Part shown: positions 1-6,715 of the stretch, piece by piece
Position numbering within the stretch: the first letter of the stretch is position 1
Layout: every line of letters begins with the position of its first letter
NCBI RefSeq assembly: GCF_009741375.1
Contig: NZ_WOWP01000001.1
Location: 62,001 to 126,000 of the forward strand
Direction: 5' to 3'
Origin: Flavobacterium rakeshii
GTDB lineage: Bacteria; Bacteroidota; Bacteroidia; Flavobacteriales; Flavobacteriaceae
DNA: 64,000 bases
Position numbers and translations under genes: made by a program
Notes under the pieces: model-generated
The model's input: the letters and a program-made list of their open reading frames with translations, nothing else
Databases searched by the model: none
Told to the model about the DNA's origin: nothing

Positions 1-1
1 T

Positions 2-382
2 ATCTCTACCGATGCCCAGCAAATGAAAAATGTAGCAGGTAAGTTTGATGTTATTATCGATACTGTGCCTTATGTACATGACCTTAACCCATATGTGGGT
101 ACACTTGCCATTAACGGTACTCTGGTAGTTGTAGGTTACCTGGGCGGACTTGAGCCGTTACTTAATACTGTACCTATGATTTTAGGAAGGAAAGCCGTAG
201 CCGGATCGGTTATTGGTGGTATTGCCGAAACTCAGGAGATGCTTGATTTTTGTGGTAAGCACAACATCACATCGGAAATTGAGGTGATCAAAATGCAGGA
301 AATCAACGAAGCGTATGAGCGTATGATAAAAAGCGATGTACGTTACCGTTTTGTAATTGATATGGCTTCATTAAAAGCCTAA
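2..382 (+). CDS. Zinc-dependent alcohol dehydrogenase, C-terminal part (cut by window edge)
   Basis: This is the last ~126 residues of a medium-chain alcohol dehydrogenase of the YahK/cinnamyl-alcohol type, which reduces aldehydes with NADPH. The frame is open to the window edge; the ATG at 23 is internal, because the codons before it (STDAQQ) continue the typical Rossmann-fold stretch. What is visible is the end of the cofactor domain (KFDVIIDTV, then NGTLVVVGYLGG) and the C-terminal segment that returns to the catalytic domain (GSVIGGIAETQEMLDFCGKH, ending RYRFVIDMASLK). The catalytic zinc ligands lie upstream, outside the window. A strong terminator follows. The family is well supported, the exact substrate is not. 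Confidence 0.85.
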   Translation: MSTDAQQMKNVAGKFDVIIDTVPYVHDLNPYVGTLAINGTLVVVGYLGGLEPLLNTVPMILGRKAVAGSVIGGIAETQEMLDFCGKHNITSEIEVIKMQEINEAYERMIKSDVRYRFVIDMASLKA

Positions 383-405
383 TTGTATTACCATAAAAAC
401 ACAAC

Positions 406-438
406 AAAAATCCCCGCCTGTGGTGGGGATTTTTTATT
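406..438 (+). terminator. Rho-independent terminator after the alcohol dehydrogenase
   Basis: The arms AAAAATCCCC and GGGGATTTTT enclose a short GC-rich loop and end in a T-run. It lies 24 bases after the alcohol dehydrogenase stop and could also serve the convergent small gene on the reverse strand. Confidence 0.85.
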
Positions 439-479
439 CTTTAGAGCGTCGGATTGTGGTTCCGAAGGTTGTAACTATA

Positions 480-704
480 TTAATTGCCGGATTTCCTTGC
501 GGCATATAACCCTCCAGCAAAAAGCAGTATTGCTGCTCCTAAATATATAAAGCCCTGCATTTGTCCTGATTCGTTTGAGGCATCAATTTCAATTCCTAAA
601 AACTTTACCGCTTTAGTACTGTCGGCTACTTTATTCACACCAATATACCCTACTCCCAAGCTTATCACAATCAGTATAATACCTATTACTTTTGATACAT
701 TCAT
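480..704 (-). CDS. Small two-helix membrane protein
   Basis: A 74-residue protein with two hydrophobic helices (about residues 5-24 and 50-69) separated by a short polar loop (ADSTKAVKFLGIEIDASNES). The second helix ends in AARKSGN, a positive cytoplasmic tail. The layout resembles small DUF3185-like inner-membrane proteins, but the resemblance is weak and no function can be given. An overlapping forward ORF of similar length at 484-732 has no family features and is taken as a shadow. It is the only gene between a terminator and a 260-base intergenic stretch, so it is probably expressed alone. Confidence 0.6.
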   Translation of the reverse strand: MNVSKVIGIILIVISLGVGYIGVNKVADSTKAVKFLGIEIDASNESGQMQGFIYLGAAILLFAGGLYAARKSGN

Positions 705-832
705 AATCTTTTGGTTTTTAATGTTTCTCTAATTTAACAAGAATATTTTGCATGAATGAATCCTGATTTGTAATTAGCTTTTTTTTAGTACATAACCTTA
801 AAATATTACACTAATTTTAAGAAAACCATATT

Positions 833-914
833 ACCATTTCGAGAAGATACAACGAAGCAATCTCAATAATTATATAGATTACCATGCTCCATTTCATTGC
901 GCTCGTAATGACAA
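833..914. repeat. Imperfect inverted repeat, REP/MITE-like, in the gap before clpP
   Basis: The two ends of this ~80-base stretch are imperfect reverse complements: the left begins CATTTCGAGAAG and carries AACGAAGCAATCTC, and the right ends GCGCTCGTAATG (reverse complement CATTACGAGCGC). It looks like the dispersed intergenic palindromes found in many Bacteroidota genomes, though only one copy is in this window. The rest of the gap 705-966 is AT-rich with no other feature seen. Confidence 0.45.
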
Positions 915-966
915 CCTTCATCTTTAAAAGCTACGCCCAAAAGATGGAAATTTAAACTTAAAACCA

Positions 967-1647
967 CTATCTGGTCAATACCTCATCAATCATCCCGAAG
1001 GCTTTGGCTTCCTCGGCGGTCATCCAGTAATCACGTTCGGCACTTTTATTAATGGTATCAAAATCTTTACCGCTATGGCGGGCAATTATACTGTACAGGT
1101 CTTCCTGCACTTTTAATACCTGACGTACGCTTATATCCATATCGGCTGCCGTACCCTGTGCCCCACCCGATGTTTGGTGTATCATGACTCTGGCATGCTG
1201 TAGTGCCGATCGTTTACCTTCGGCTCCTGCACACAACAGTACCGACCCCATTGAGAGTGCCACTCCGGTACAAATAGTAGCCACATCTGGCGTTATGTAC
1301 TGCATGGTGTCATAAATCCCGAAACCCGCATATACCGATCCGCCCGGGGAGTTGATATACAACTGTATGTCCTTTTTAGCATCCAGTGACTGTAAAAAGA
1401 GTAACTGTGCCTGTATAATATTGGCATTGCGTTCTTCCACCTGCTCGCCTAAAAAAATAATCCTGTCCATCATAAGCCTTGAAAAAACATCAAGCTGGGT
1501 AATATTAAGCTGGCGTTCTTCCATAATATAGGGTGTTAGCGCCGTAGGGCTGGCATAGCGCTGTGTATTGCTAATGTATTTGTCTACATACAGGCTGTTT
1601 ACCCTGTGGTGTTTTACGGCGTAATTGCGAAATTCTTTTGCGTTCAT
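967..1647 (-). CDS. clpP: ClpP-family serine protease subunit
   Basis: The proteolytic subunit of an ATP-dependent Clp protease, normally a 14-subunit cytoplasmic barrel fed by ClpX or ClpA-type unfoldases. At 226 residues it is slightly longer than usual because of an N-terminal extension of about 30 residues. The catalytic triad is intact: Ser132 in GVALSMGS, His157 in RVMIHQ, Asp206 in AERDYWM. The oxyanion segment NSPGGSVYAGF (99-109) is also present. No unfoldase (clpX) or trigger factor gene is beside it, unlike the usual housekeeping clpP locus. Instead it lies 92 bases downstream of an ECF sigma/anti-sigma-like pair in the same direction. This suggests a second, specialised ClpP, possibly co-transcribed with the sigma factor; that part is inference. 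Confidence 0.92.
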   Translation of the reverse strand: MNAKEFRNYAVKHHRVNSLYVDKYISNTQRYASPTALTPYIMEERQLNITQLDVFSRLMMDRIIFLGEQVEERNANIIQAQLLFLQSLDAKKDIQLYINSPGGSVYAGFGIYDTMQYITPDVATICTGVALSMGSVLLCAGAEGKRSALQHARVMIHQTSGGAQGTAADMDISVRQVLKVQEDLYSIIARHSGKDFDTINKSAERDYWMTAEEAKAFGMIDEVLTR

Positions 1648-1739
1648 AACTGTTCGTTTTTTGATTTGATTAAAGAATAACTATCCTGCCACCGCTATAG
1701 CACAGGGTGTTACTGATTGTGATTGTATTTTGTATTTGA

Positions 1740-2006
1740 TTATTTAAAGAAGCTAAATACCTTCTCCCTAAAGGAAACATATTTAGGAGCAGTAAAAACA
1801 TGATGGGCTACCTGTTCTACTTCGGCTTTAAGCTGTTGCCTGCCATACTGCTGTACTATGGCACGGGTTGTTTTTTGCCAGTGCAGGTTTTCTTTTAAAT
1901 CGGGTTCAAGCAGCAGGCGTGCTTCAAACAGTACTTTCTCTTCTCCGCTACATTCACCGTTGAGGTAACTGTCGGTTATAACCTTATTATTCCATGAAGT
2001 CTTCAT
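1740..2006 (-). CDS. Short cytoplasmic anti-sigma-like protein
   Basis: An 88-residue charged protein without a membrane helix or zinc-finger cysteine pattern. The N-terminal motif (DSYLNGECSGEEKVLFEARL, residues 12-31) resembles the N-terminal helix segment of Bacteroidota anti-sigma factors, which often read YLNGELS..E, and the C-terminus ends in a short amphipathic piece (FREKVFSFFK). Its start overlaps the 3' end of the sigma gene by 20 bases, so translation is probably coupled. Position and composition favour a soluble anti-sigma partner, but the family assignment is inference; it could be an unrelated small regulator. Confidence 0.55.
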   Translation of the reverse strand: MKTSWNNKVITDSYLNGECSGEEKVLFEARLLLEPDLKENLHWQKTTRAIVQQYGRQQLKAEVEQVAHHVFTAPKYVSFREKVFSFFK

Positions 2007-2514
2007 ACTGCAGCGATTTTTGTTTTACGGTTTCCTTTACTTTTTCCAGGCATTTGTGCTTTTGTACTGTAGCCGATCTACCTCCTGAAAAACCAAATCT
2101 TTGCGCCAGTCTTTCGGCATCCAGTTTTTCATAATAAAAAGCCGATAGCAAATCCATACATTTTTTACCGGTTGTACTAAGCAGGTGCATCAGTTTTGGA
2201 GTGGCAGCCTCCGTATAATCAGCCTCCGTATCGATAAAAGAGATATCCCCGTTGTACATTTTGGTCACCTCATCAAAGCGTTTACACCACAAATGTTTTG
2301 AGATCCCCATTATATAAGCCTGTTCGTTGTTAGGGACTTCCCTCCCGTTTTGAATGTGCTCCATATAAATAACAAGGGCATCATGAAAAACATCTTTAGC
2401 CTCACTTGGTGTCGCTCCCCTTTTTGCCACATAGCGTGCCACGGCGGGGAATGCTTTTATATATAAAGCCTCCAGTAATTCTGTACGCGATATTGTTGTA
2501 TTATTTATAGCCAT
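1987..2514 (-). CDS. ECF-type RNA polymerase sigma factor
   Basis: A 175-residue sigma-70 family protein of extracytoplasmic-function size. Region 2 is visible at about residues 12-90 (AFPAVARYVAKRG, then EAKDVFHDALVIYMEH, then AYIMGISKHLWCKRF). Region 4 is the C-terminal helix-turn-helix (LDAERLAQRFGFSG followed by RSATVQKHKCLEKVKE). It directs RNA polymerase to a small set of promoters. It leads a same-strand set: sigma, overlapping short anti-sigma-like gene, then clpP. The stimulus cannot be read from the sequence. Confidence 0.85.
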   Translation of the reverse strand: MAINNTTISRTELLEALYIKAFPAVARYVAKRGATPSEAKDVFHDALVIYMEHIQNGREVPNNEQAYIMGISKHLWCKRFDEVTKMYNGDISFIDTEADYTEAATPKLMHLLSTTGKKCMDLLSAFYYEKLDAERLAQRFGFSGGRSATVQKHKCLEKVKETVKQKSLQYEDFME

Positions 2515-2604
2515 ACTACATGGTGTTTATCTATATGTGCCAAAAGTGATGCAGGTATCACCATAAAAGTACTTCTTTTTTAAAAAGTATTTTACAAAAC
2601 CGAT

Positions 2605-2973
2605 TTAAAACCCGTTAGACCTTTCCTTTTGTGCCCACAGTGCCATAGCATCAATAACAGGCATGAGCCCTTTACCGGTTTTACTAAGGCTATAGGTTAC
2701 ATATGGCGGAACCACAGGCTTAGCCTTCCTGATTACGAGTCCGTCACCTTCCAGTTGTTTTAAATGCTGTATAAGCACCTTCTCTGTTATAGCAGGTATA
2801 GCCTTTCTTAGTTCGCTGTAGCGCTTAGGCCCCTGCGAAAGATGATAAATTATAATAGGCTTCCAATAGTTACCTATTTTTTCCATTACATAAGTTACAG
2901 GGCACGTTTCGAGCGCGTACTGTTTGTTTTCCTGTATTACCGAAGTTTCTTTAATCGCGGTCATATCATACAT
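2605..2973 (-). CDS. HxlR (DUF24) family transcriptional regulator
   Basis: A 122-residue winged-helix repressor or activator. The family signature is complete: Cys24-Pro in ETCPVTYVMEKIGNYWKP, then YSELRKAIPAITEKVLIQHL (recognition helix), then the wing ending VTYSLSKTGKGLMP. A conserved N-terminal Cys at this position is the thiol switch in quinone- and diamide-sensing DUF24 regulators such as Bacillus YodB, and it is present here. The gene is divergent from an NmrA-type oxidoreductase with an inverted repeat in the short gap, the classic layout for an HxlR regulator and its target. The start could also be the ATG at 2964. Redox sensing is inferred from the family. Confidence 0.9.
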   Translation of the reverse strand: MYDMTAIKETSVIQENKQYALETCPVTYVMEKIGNYWKPIIIYHLSQGPKRYSELRKAIPAITEKVLIQHLKQLEGDGLVIRKAKPVVPPYVTYSLSKTGKGLMPVIDAMALWAQKERSNGF

Positions 2974-2985
2974 ACTTTAGGGTAA

Positions 2986-3007
2986 GTACTTGTATAAAAG
3001 TAAGTAC
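2986..3007. promoter_or_regulatory. Probable HxlR operator between the divergent genes
   Basis: A perfect inverted repeat GTACTT-N10-AAGTAC. Its core TACTTGTATAAAAGTA fits the TACT-N7/8-AGTA form described for DUF24 regulators. It covers the -33 element of the oxidoreductase promoter. Near-identical 16-mers recur at 3975 and 11813. Confidence 0.6.
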
Positions 3008-3020
3008 AAATGTAACTTTG
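2990..3020 (+). promoter_or_regulatory. Bacteroidota-type promoter of the NmrA-like gene
   Basis: TTG at 2990-2992, 20 bases of spacer, then TAACTTTG at 3013-3020, a match to the -33/-7 consensus. It implies transcription from about 3027 and decides the start codon of the gene at 3047 rather than an upstream in-frame ATG at 2990. Confidence 0.75.
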
Positions 3021-3046
3021 TTTCAACAAATAAAAAAGTAAAAATC

Positions 3047-3925
3047 ATGAAAATAACAGTAACAGGATCAATAGGTAACGTAGCAAAACATATTGCAGAA
3101 ACACTTATTGCAAACGGTCACGATGTTAGCATAGTTAGCAGCAGTGCCGAAAGAAAACAGGATATTGAAAAACTTGGTGCTAAAGCTCTTATAGGCGGTA
3201 TTAACGATGCTGCCTTTTTAACCGATGCCTTTACAGGTGCCGATGCCGTTTTTGCCATGACCCCTCCTAACCTTGGTGGTGGTAATGTGGTGGAGAACAC
3301 AACCAATGCCGGTAAAACTTTGGCGGAAGCCATAGAAAAATCGGGGGTAAAAAGAGTGGTAATGCTAAGCAGTATAGGAGCTGATAAACCTAGCGGTAAC
3401 GGACCCATTGCAGCCCTACACCGCATTGAAGGTTTTTATAACCAGATACCAAATGTTAAGTTCACTTTTGTGAGGGCAGGTTTCTTTTACTATAACTACT
3501 TCAACGATATTCCGCTTATTAAAAATGCAGGTATACTGGGCTCTAACTATTCAGCAAGCACTGTCCTACCATTAGTACACCCTAAAGACATTGCAGCTGT
3601 AGCCGCTGAAGAACTGGTAAACCTAAACGGAGAAAGCAGTATTCGTTATGCTATTAGTGATGTGCGCACCACTCAGGAAGTGGCAAAAGCACTGGGTAAT
3701 GCTATAGGAAAACCAGAACTACCTTGGGTACCTTTTACAGATGAACAGCTTATTGAAGGAATGACACAGGCTGGGCTACCTGCCGATATTGCCGAAATGT
3801 ATACCGATATGGGTCGTGGTTTAAGCGACGGTAGTATACAGGAACATTTCCTGGCTACCACAGGCACTGCAAACGGCAAAATAAAACTGGAAGAATTTGC
3901 TACAGAGTTTGCTCTTAAATTTTAA
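3047..3925 (+). CDS. NmrA/NAD(P)H-quinone-oxidoreductase-like NAD(P)-binding protein
   Basis: A 292-residue atypical short-chain dehydrogenase of the NmrA family. Residues 1-30 form the Rossmann start (MKITVTGSIGNVAKHIAETL, with the glycine motif degenerate as TGSIGNV), followed by strand 2 ending VSSSAERK and the segment GADAVFAMTPPNLGGGN. Members reduce quinones or sense NAD(P) redox state. The ATG at 3047 is chosen because the upstream in-frame ATG at 2990 lies inside the promoter and would add 19 residues of promoter-encoded sequence. It is divergent from the HxlR regulator, which probably controls it. The substrate is unknown. Confidence 0.85.
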   Translation: MKITVTGSIGNVAKHIAETLIANGHDVSIVSSSAERKQDIEKLGAKALIGGINDAAFLTDAFTGADAVFAMTPPNLGGGNVVENTTNAGKTLAEAIEKSGVKRVVMLSSIGADKPSGNGPIAALHRIEGFYNQIPNVKFTFVRAGFFYYNYFNDIPLIKNAGILGSNYSASTVLPLVHPKDIAAVAAEELVNLNGESSIRYAISDVRTTQEVAKALGNAIGKPELPWVPFTDEQLIEGMTQAGLPADIAEMYTDMGRGLSDGSIQEHFLATTGTANGKIKLEEFATEFALKF

Positions 3926-3940
3926 TACCTAATAAATGTA

Positions 3941-3968
3941 AATCCCCCTATATTAGGGGGATTTTTTT
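3941..3968 (+). terminator. Terminator after the NmrA-like gene
   Basis: The arms AATCCCCCTA and TAGGGGGATT are followed by a T-run, 15 bases after the stop codon. Confidence 0.85.
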
Positions 3969-3974
3969 ATATGT

Positions 3975-3990
3975 TACTTTTTTAAAAGTA
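3975..3990. promoter_or_regulatory. Candidate further HxlR-type box
   Basis: The palindrome TACTTTTTTAAAAGTA differs by one base from the 16-mer at 11813 and by two from the HxlR-site core at 2987. It lies about 110 bases upstream of the lipoprotein gene at 4101. The sequence is AT-rich, so chance cannot be excluded. Confidence 0.35.
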
Positions 3991-4100
3991 TCAAGTTAAC
4001 CAATCATTAAACATCACTATTGTTTATCTTTTAAACTACTCTTTATACTATTTTACATACGCTTACAGTTATTATAGCTAAACACCAACACTGTAAAATA

Positions 4101-4958
4101 ATGATAACCAAACACTTTACTATTCTCTTTATAACCCTTAGCCTAACTTTTGTGAGCTGTGGTAAAAAAAAGGAAGAGCCCGTAGTTAGTCATGAAACAG
4201 CCTTAACCGATACGACTAAAACAAGTCCGCCAGTAAATAATATAGTTTTTGATACAACAGCAAAAACCATTCATGTTTATGTGGCACTGTGCGACAATAA
4301 ATATCAGGGTATAGTACCTGTACCAAAAGCTATAGGTAACGGTCAGGATCCCGATAATAACCTGTACTGGGGCTGTGGTTATGGTGTAAGGACGTTTTTT
4401 AAAAAGAGTACCGAATGGAAGCTTCTTAAAAAAGAGAAAAAGGACACTATAATAATGGAGCGACTGGTATTTAAACACACCTCTAAAAACTATTACCTGA
4501 TAGCCGATGCTTACAATGGTAAATACATAAAACAGTGTACCAAAGATTTTTTAAACAGTAGCGCTGGTAAACTTAAAGATACTCTCAATGTAAACGGAAC
4601 AACACTGGGCATTGCAGGAAACTCCAAACTTATTACCTACACAGGTCATGACGGACTAATGGATTTTAACCTGTATGACGATTATACCAATACCGATGGT
4701 AAAAAACGTGATGTTATTATACTGGCCTGTTACAGTAAGAGCTATTTTGGTAAACATTTAAAAAAAGCCAATGTAAACCCTTTAGTATGGACTACAGGGC
4801 TTATGTGCCCGGAAACCTATACCCTACATGACGCCATTACAGGTTATATTAATGGTGAAAACAATATACAAATACAACAGCGAGCCGCCGCCGCTTACAG
4901 CAAGTACCAAAAGTGTAGTGTAAAAGCTGCAAAAAGTTTACTCGCTACAGGCTGGTAG
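4101..4958 (+). CDS. Lipoprotein of unknown function
   Basis: A 285-residue exported protein. Residues 1-21 are a lipoprotein signal peptide with lipobox LTFVSC and Cys at about residue 20, followed by a lysine-rich linker (GKKKEEP). The mature part has a segment near residues 70-100 (CDNKYQGIVPVPKAIGNGQ, then NNLYWGCGYGVRTFF) and a later catalytic-looking but unassigned stretch (YTGHDGLMDFNLYDDY, about 177-192). Several cysteines are spread over the mature domain. I do not recognise the family with certainty. Expected location is the periplasmic face of a membrane. It appears to be a single gene with no close operon partner. Confidence 0.7.
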   Translation: MITKHFTILFITLSLTFVSCGKKKEEPVVSHETALTDTTKTSPPVNNIVFDTTAKTIHVYVALCDNKYQGIVPVPKAIGNGQDPDNNLYWGCGYGVRTFFKKSTEWKLLKKEKKDTIIMERLVFKHTSKNYYLIADAYNGKYIKQCTKDFLNSSAGKLKDTLNVNGTTLGIAGNSKLITYTGHDGLMDFNLYDDYTNTDGKKRDVIILACYSKSYFGKHLKKANVNPLVWTTGLMCPETYTLHDAITGYINGENNIQIQQRAAAAYSKYQKCSVKAAKSLLATGW

Positions 4959-5018
4959 TAAGAAAGTTTAGCGTTTTTTTACTTTACTTTACAGCACAAC
5001 CAAAAAACAAATCACCAC

Positions 5019-5093
5019 ATGAAATTTACTACCAACTTATTGTTTTTCGTGCTAATGTGTATGGCATATAACTTTGAACTTAAAACACACTAA
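5019..5093 (+). CDS. 24-residue signal-peptide-like micro-ORF
   Basis: ATG to TAA encodes MKFTTNLLFFVLMCMAYNFE plus four residues, a basic start and a hydrophobic core like a signal peptide with nothing after it. It may be the remnant of a lost exported protein or chance. The next gene's promoter lies inside it. Confidence 0.2.
   Translation: MKFTTNLLFFVLMCMAYNFELKTH
5069..5076 (+). promoter_or_regulatory. -7 promoter element for the small membrane protein
   Basis: TAACTTTG matches the TAnnTTTG consensus, 30 bases before the ATG at 5107. The nearest TTG upstream is 26 bases away, a little too far. It argues against the in-frame TTG at 5074 as the start. Confidence 0.5.
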
Positions 5094-5106
5094 AATCCAG
5101 AAAAAT

Positions 5107-5457
5107 ATGATAATTATTTTTATACTTTTTACAATTGCCTTAATTGGATTTTTGATTAGGTATTATAATAAAATCAAGAACTTTAATACTGTAAAATGGT
5201 CTCCCTTAAGAGAGATGTGCCATTTACTTTATTTATTCATATTTATCTCTATAGCTTTCTCAATATTTACTGCCATACAGGATTATACTTATTCATTAAT
5301 TTTAATTCCGTTAGGTTTTACAACTTTCTTTTATTTACTGGATATTGCTTTAACCTACTTAATTAAAAACCAAAAAAGGCTATTTATAATACAAAATATA
5401 GTTTGCCTTTTTGTACTATTCATAGCACTAAATGAAATAGGTGTATTACTAATGTAA
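5107..5457 (+). CDS. Small multi-pass membrane protein
   Basis: A 116-residue hydrophobic protein with four likely membrane helices: about 1-18 (begins MIIIFILFTIALIGFLI), 36-56, 61-80 and 93-113. The loops are short and basic. There is no recognisable family motif. The start ATG 5107 is preferred to an in-frame TTG 33 bases upstream because a promoter -7 box overlaps that TTG. Base composition is even more AT-rich than its neighbours. Function unknown. Confidence 0.55.
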   Translation: MIIIFILFTIALIGFLIRYYNKIKNFNTVKWSPLREMCHLLYLFIFISIAFSIFTAIQDYTYSLILIPLGFTTFFYLLDIALTYLIKNQKRLFIIQNIVCLFVLFIALNEIGVLLM

Positions 5458-5498
5458 GGCTTGACCTTTAAGTATCTAAAACTTATAATTAAATACTC

Positions 5499-6392
5499 CT
5501 AAAAATCAATATGCTTTACAAATGACATCTGGAAATTAATTCCGGTAAAGTTTAGGTCATTTTCGCCATCAGGGTATACTACTTTATTATTAACCAGTAC
5601 GGTTGCTGCAAGAGCCCAATCATTTTTATGATACACGCCAGACCATCTTCCTAAAGCTGTTGGGTAAGCTTCCACTTTCCAGTCCTTAAGCATATCGGGG
5701 TCGTTACCCACATTCACTCCGGCAGTAAGTATACCCGTAAGCAGCCAACGTTCGTTAATAACCCAAGTGTAGGCGTAGCCGGCATTCACACCAAACTGAA
5801 GGTTATCTAAATGATTGGGATCATTCTCCCAAAGTTCGCCCCCCGGATTAATCCTGAAAAGATAAGCGCCACCGCCAAGTATAAAACTTCCTGCCGACTT
5901 CAGTTGTATTTCACTTTGCTGAAACGCTGCCTTAGTAGAGAACTTATCTCCTTTAAAAACATAGGCAAATTCGGCTCCTATATTTCTAACAGACATATCG
6001 GGAAACAGTTGAATATCGTCATCATTATCGGTATAAAACCCTTTGTATTTCTGATAAAATAAATCCAGTACAAAATACCTGCCATACTGGTGTAATTGTA
6101 TATCTACAGCTTTAGTATCACCCTGCCTTTTATCGGCTAGAGGCGCAAGACCAAAGTTATAGCTCAGGTTGATTACCGTGTTCTTTATTGCTATACCTGC
6201 CCCTACTTTTAAAGGATTGTTGGGCATATACTCTTTATCATCGGTACTCAACTGAATACTGTTTTGCGTTAAAAAGCCGGTAAGCATTATCCTTTGCGGA
6301 TATTCGGCTACATAGGAGGTATCGGCTTTCGCCTGACCCAAAACCAGATTAGAGAACAAAAACAAAGGAATAATAGCGAAGTATCGCAGCAT
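5499..6392 (-). CDS. DUF4421 outer-membrane-type protein
   Basis: A 297-residue exported protein of the DUF4421 family of Bacteroidota. A signal peptide runs to about residue 20 of the chosen start (MLRYFAIIPLFLFSNLVLGQ). The mature part alternates aromatic and small residues as in a beta-barrel, and carries the family stretch PNNPLKVGAGIAIKNTVINL followed by YNFGLAP and QLHQYGRYFVLDLFYQKYKG. It ends in FVKHIDF, an aromatic C-terminus typical of barrel strands. The longer frame begins at 6431, but the promoter -7 box abuts that codon and the signal peptide starts at the internal Met, so 6392 is chosen. Function of the family is unknown. Confidence 0.8.
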   Translation of the reverse strand: MLRYFAIIPLFLFSNLVLGQAKADTSYVAEYPQRIMLTGFLTQNSIQLSTDDKEYMPNNPLKVGAGIAIKNTVINLSYNFGLAPLADKRQGDTKAVDIQLHQYGRYFVLDLFYQKYKGFYTDNDDDIQLFPDMSVRNIGAEFAYVFKGDKFSTKAAFQQSEIQLKSAGSFILGGGAYLFRINPGGELWENDPNHLDNLQFGVNAGYAYTWVINERWLLTGILTAGVNVGNDPDMLKDWKVEAYPTALGRWSGVYHKNDWALAATVLVNNKVVYPDGENDLNFTGINFQMSFVKHIDF

Positions 6393-6430
6393 GACAGATG
6401 ATTTATGTAAAGTCTTTCTGATAAACGGCA

Positions 6431-6438
6431 CAAATATA
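6431..6438 (-). promoter_or_regulatory. -7 element of the DUF4421 gene
   Basis: Read on the reverse strand the sequence is TATATTTG, a match to TAnnTTTG, 38 bases before the start at 6392. No convincing -33 TTG was seen. Confidence 0.5.
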
Positions 6439-6516
6439 GGCTTAGTATTTCCAAAAGGAGATTAACTACCATTTAAGAGAAGAAAATATTTGGGTTAAAA
6501 AAATGCATATATTTTA

Positions 6517-6530
6517 ATATGCACGCATAT
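6517..6530. promoter_or_regulatory. Probable MarR operator upstream of the acyl-CoA ligase
   Basis: ATATGC-AC-GCATAT is a perfect inverted repeat, with a further half-site ATGCATAT at 6503-6510. The same palindrome type occurs twice in front of the marR-fad operon (13203 and 13303). It lies in the 324-base gap 6393-6715, whose remainder is AT-rich; a -7-like ATAATTTGC occurs at 6683-6691 close to the ligase start. Confidence 0.55.
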
Positions 6531-6715
6531 AAAAAGCAGATAATGTAAAACCAAACGTGACTTTTGGTGAATTTAAAATCAAAAAAATGCAGCATTAAAC
6601 CAACCTATTTATATAGTTTTCAAAAGGTTACTTATTAAACTTAGCATAATCTCAAAAAAATTGCTTTTTATTATATATTTTCATAATTTGCATTAAGCAA
6701 TTTTTAACCATACAC

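Noticed and set aside
484-732. A forward ORF over the small membrane protein at 480-704
   Set aside because: The reverse frame has two clean membrane helices and a sensible charge pattern; the forward frame has neither a promoter nor family features.
2990-3046. An N-terminal extension of the NmrA-like protein
   Set aside because: This stretch contains the promoter and operator; the protein fold begins at the ATG at 3047.
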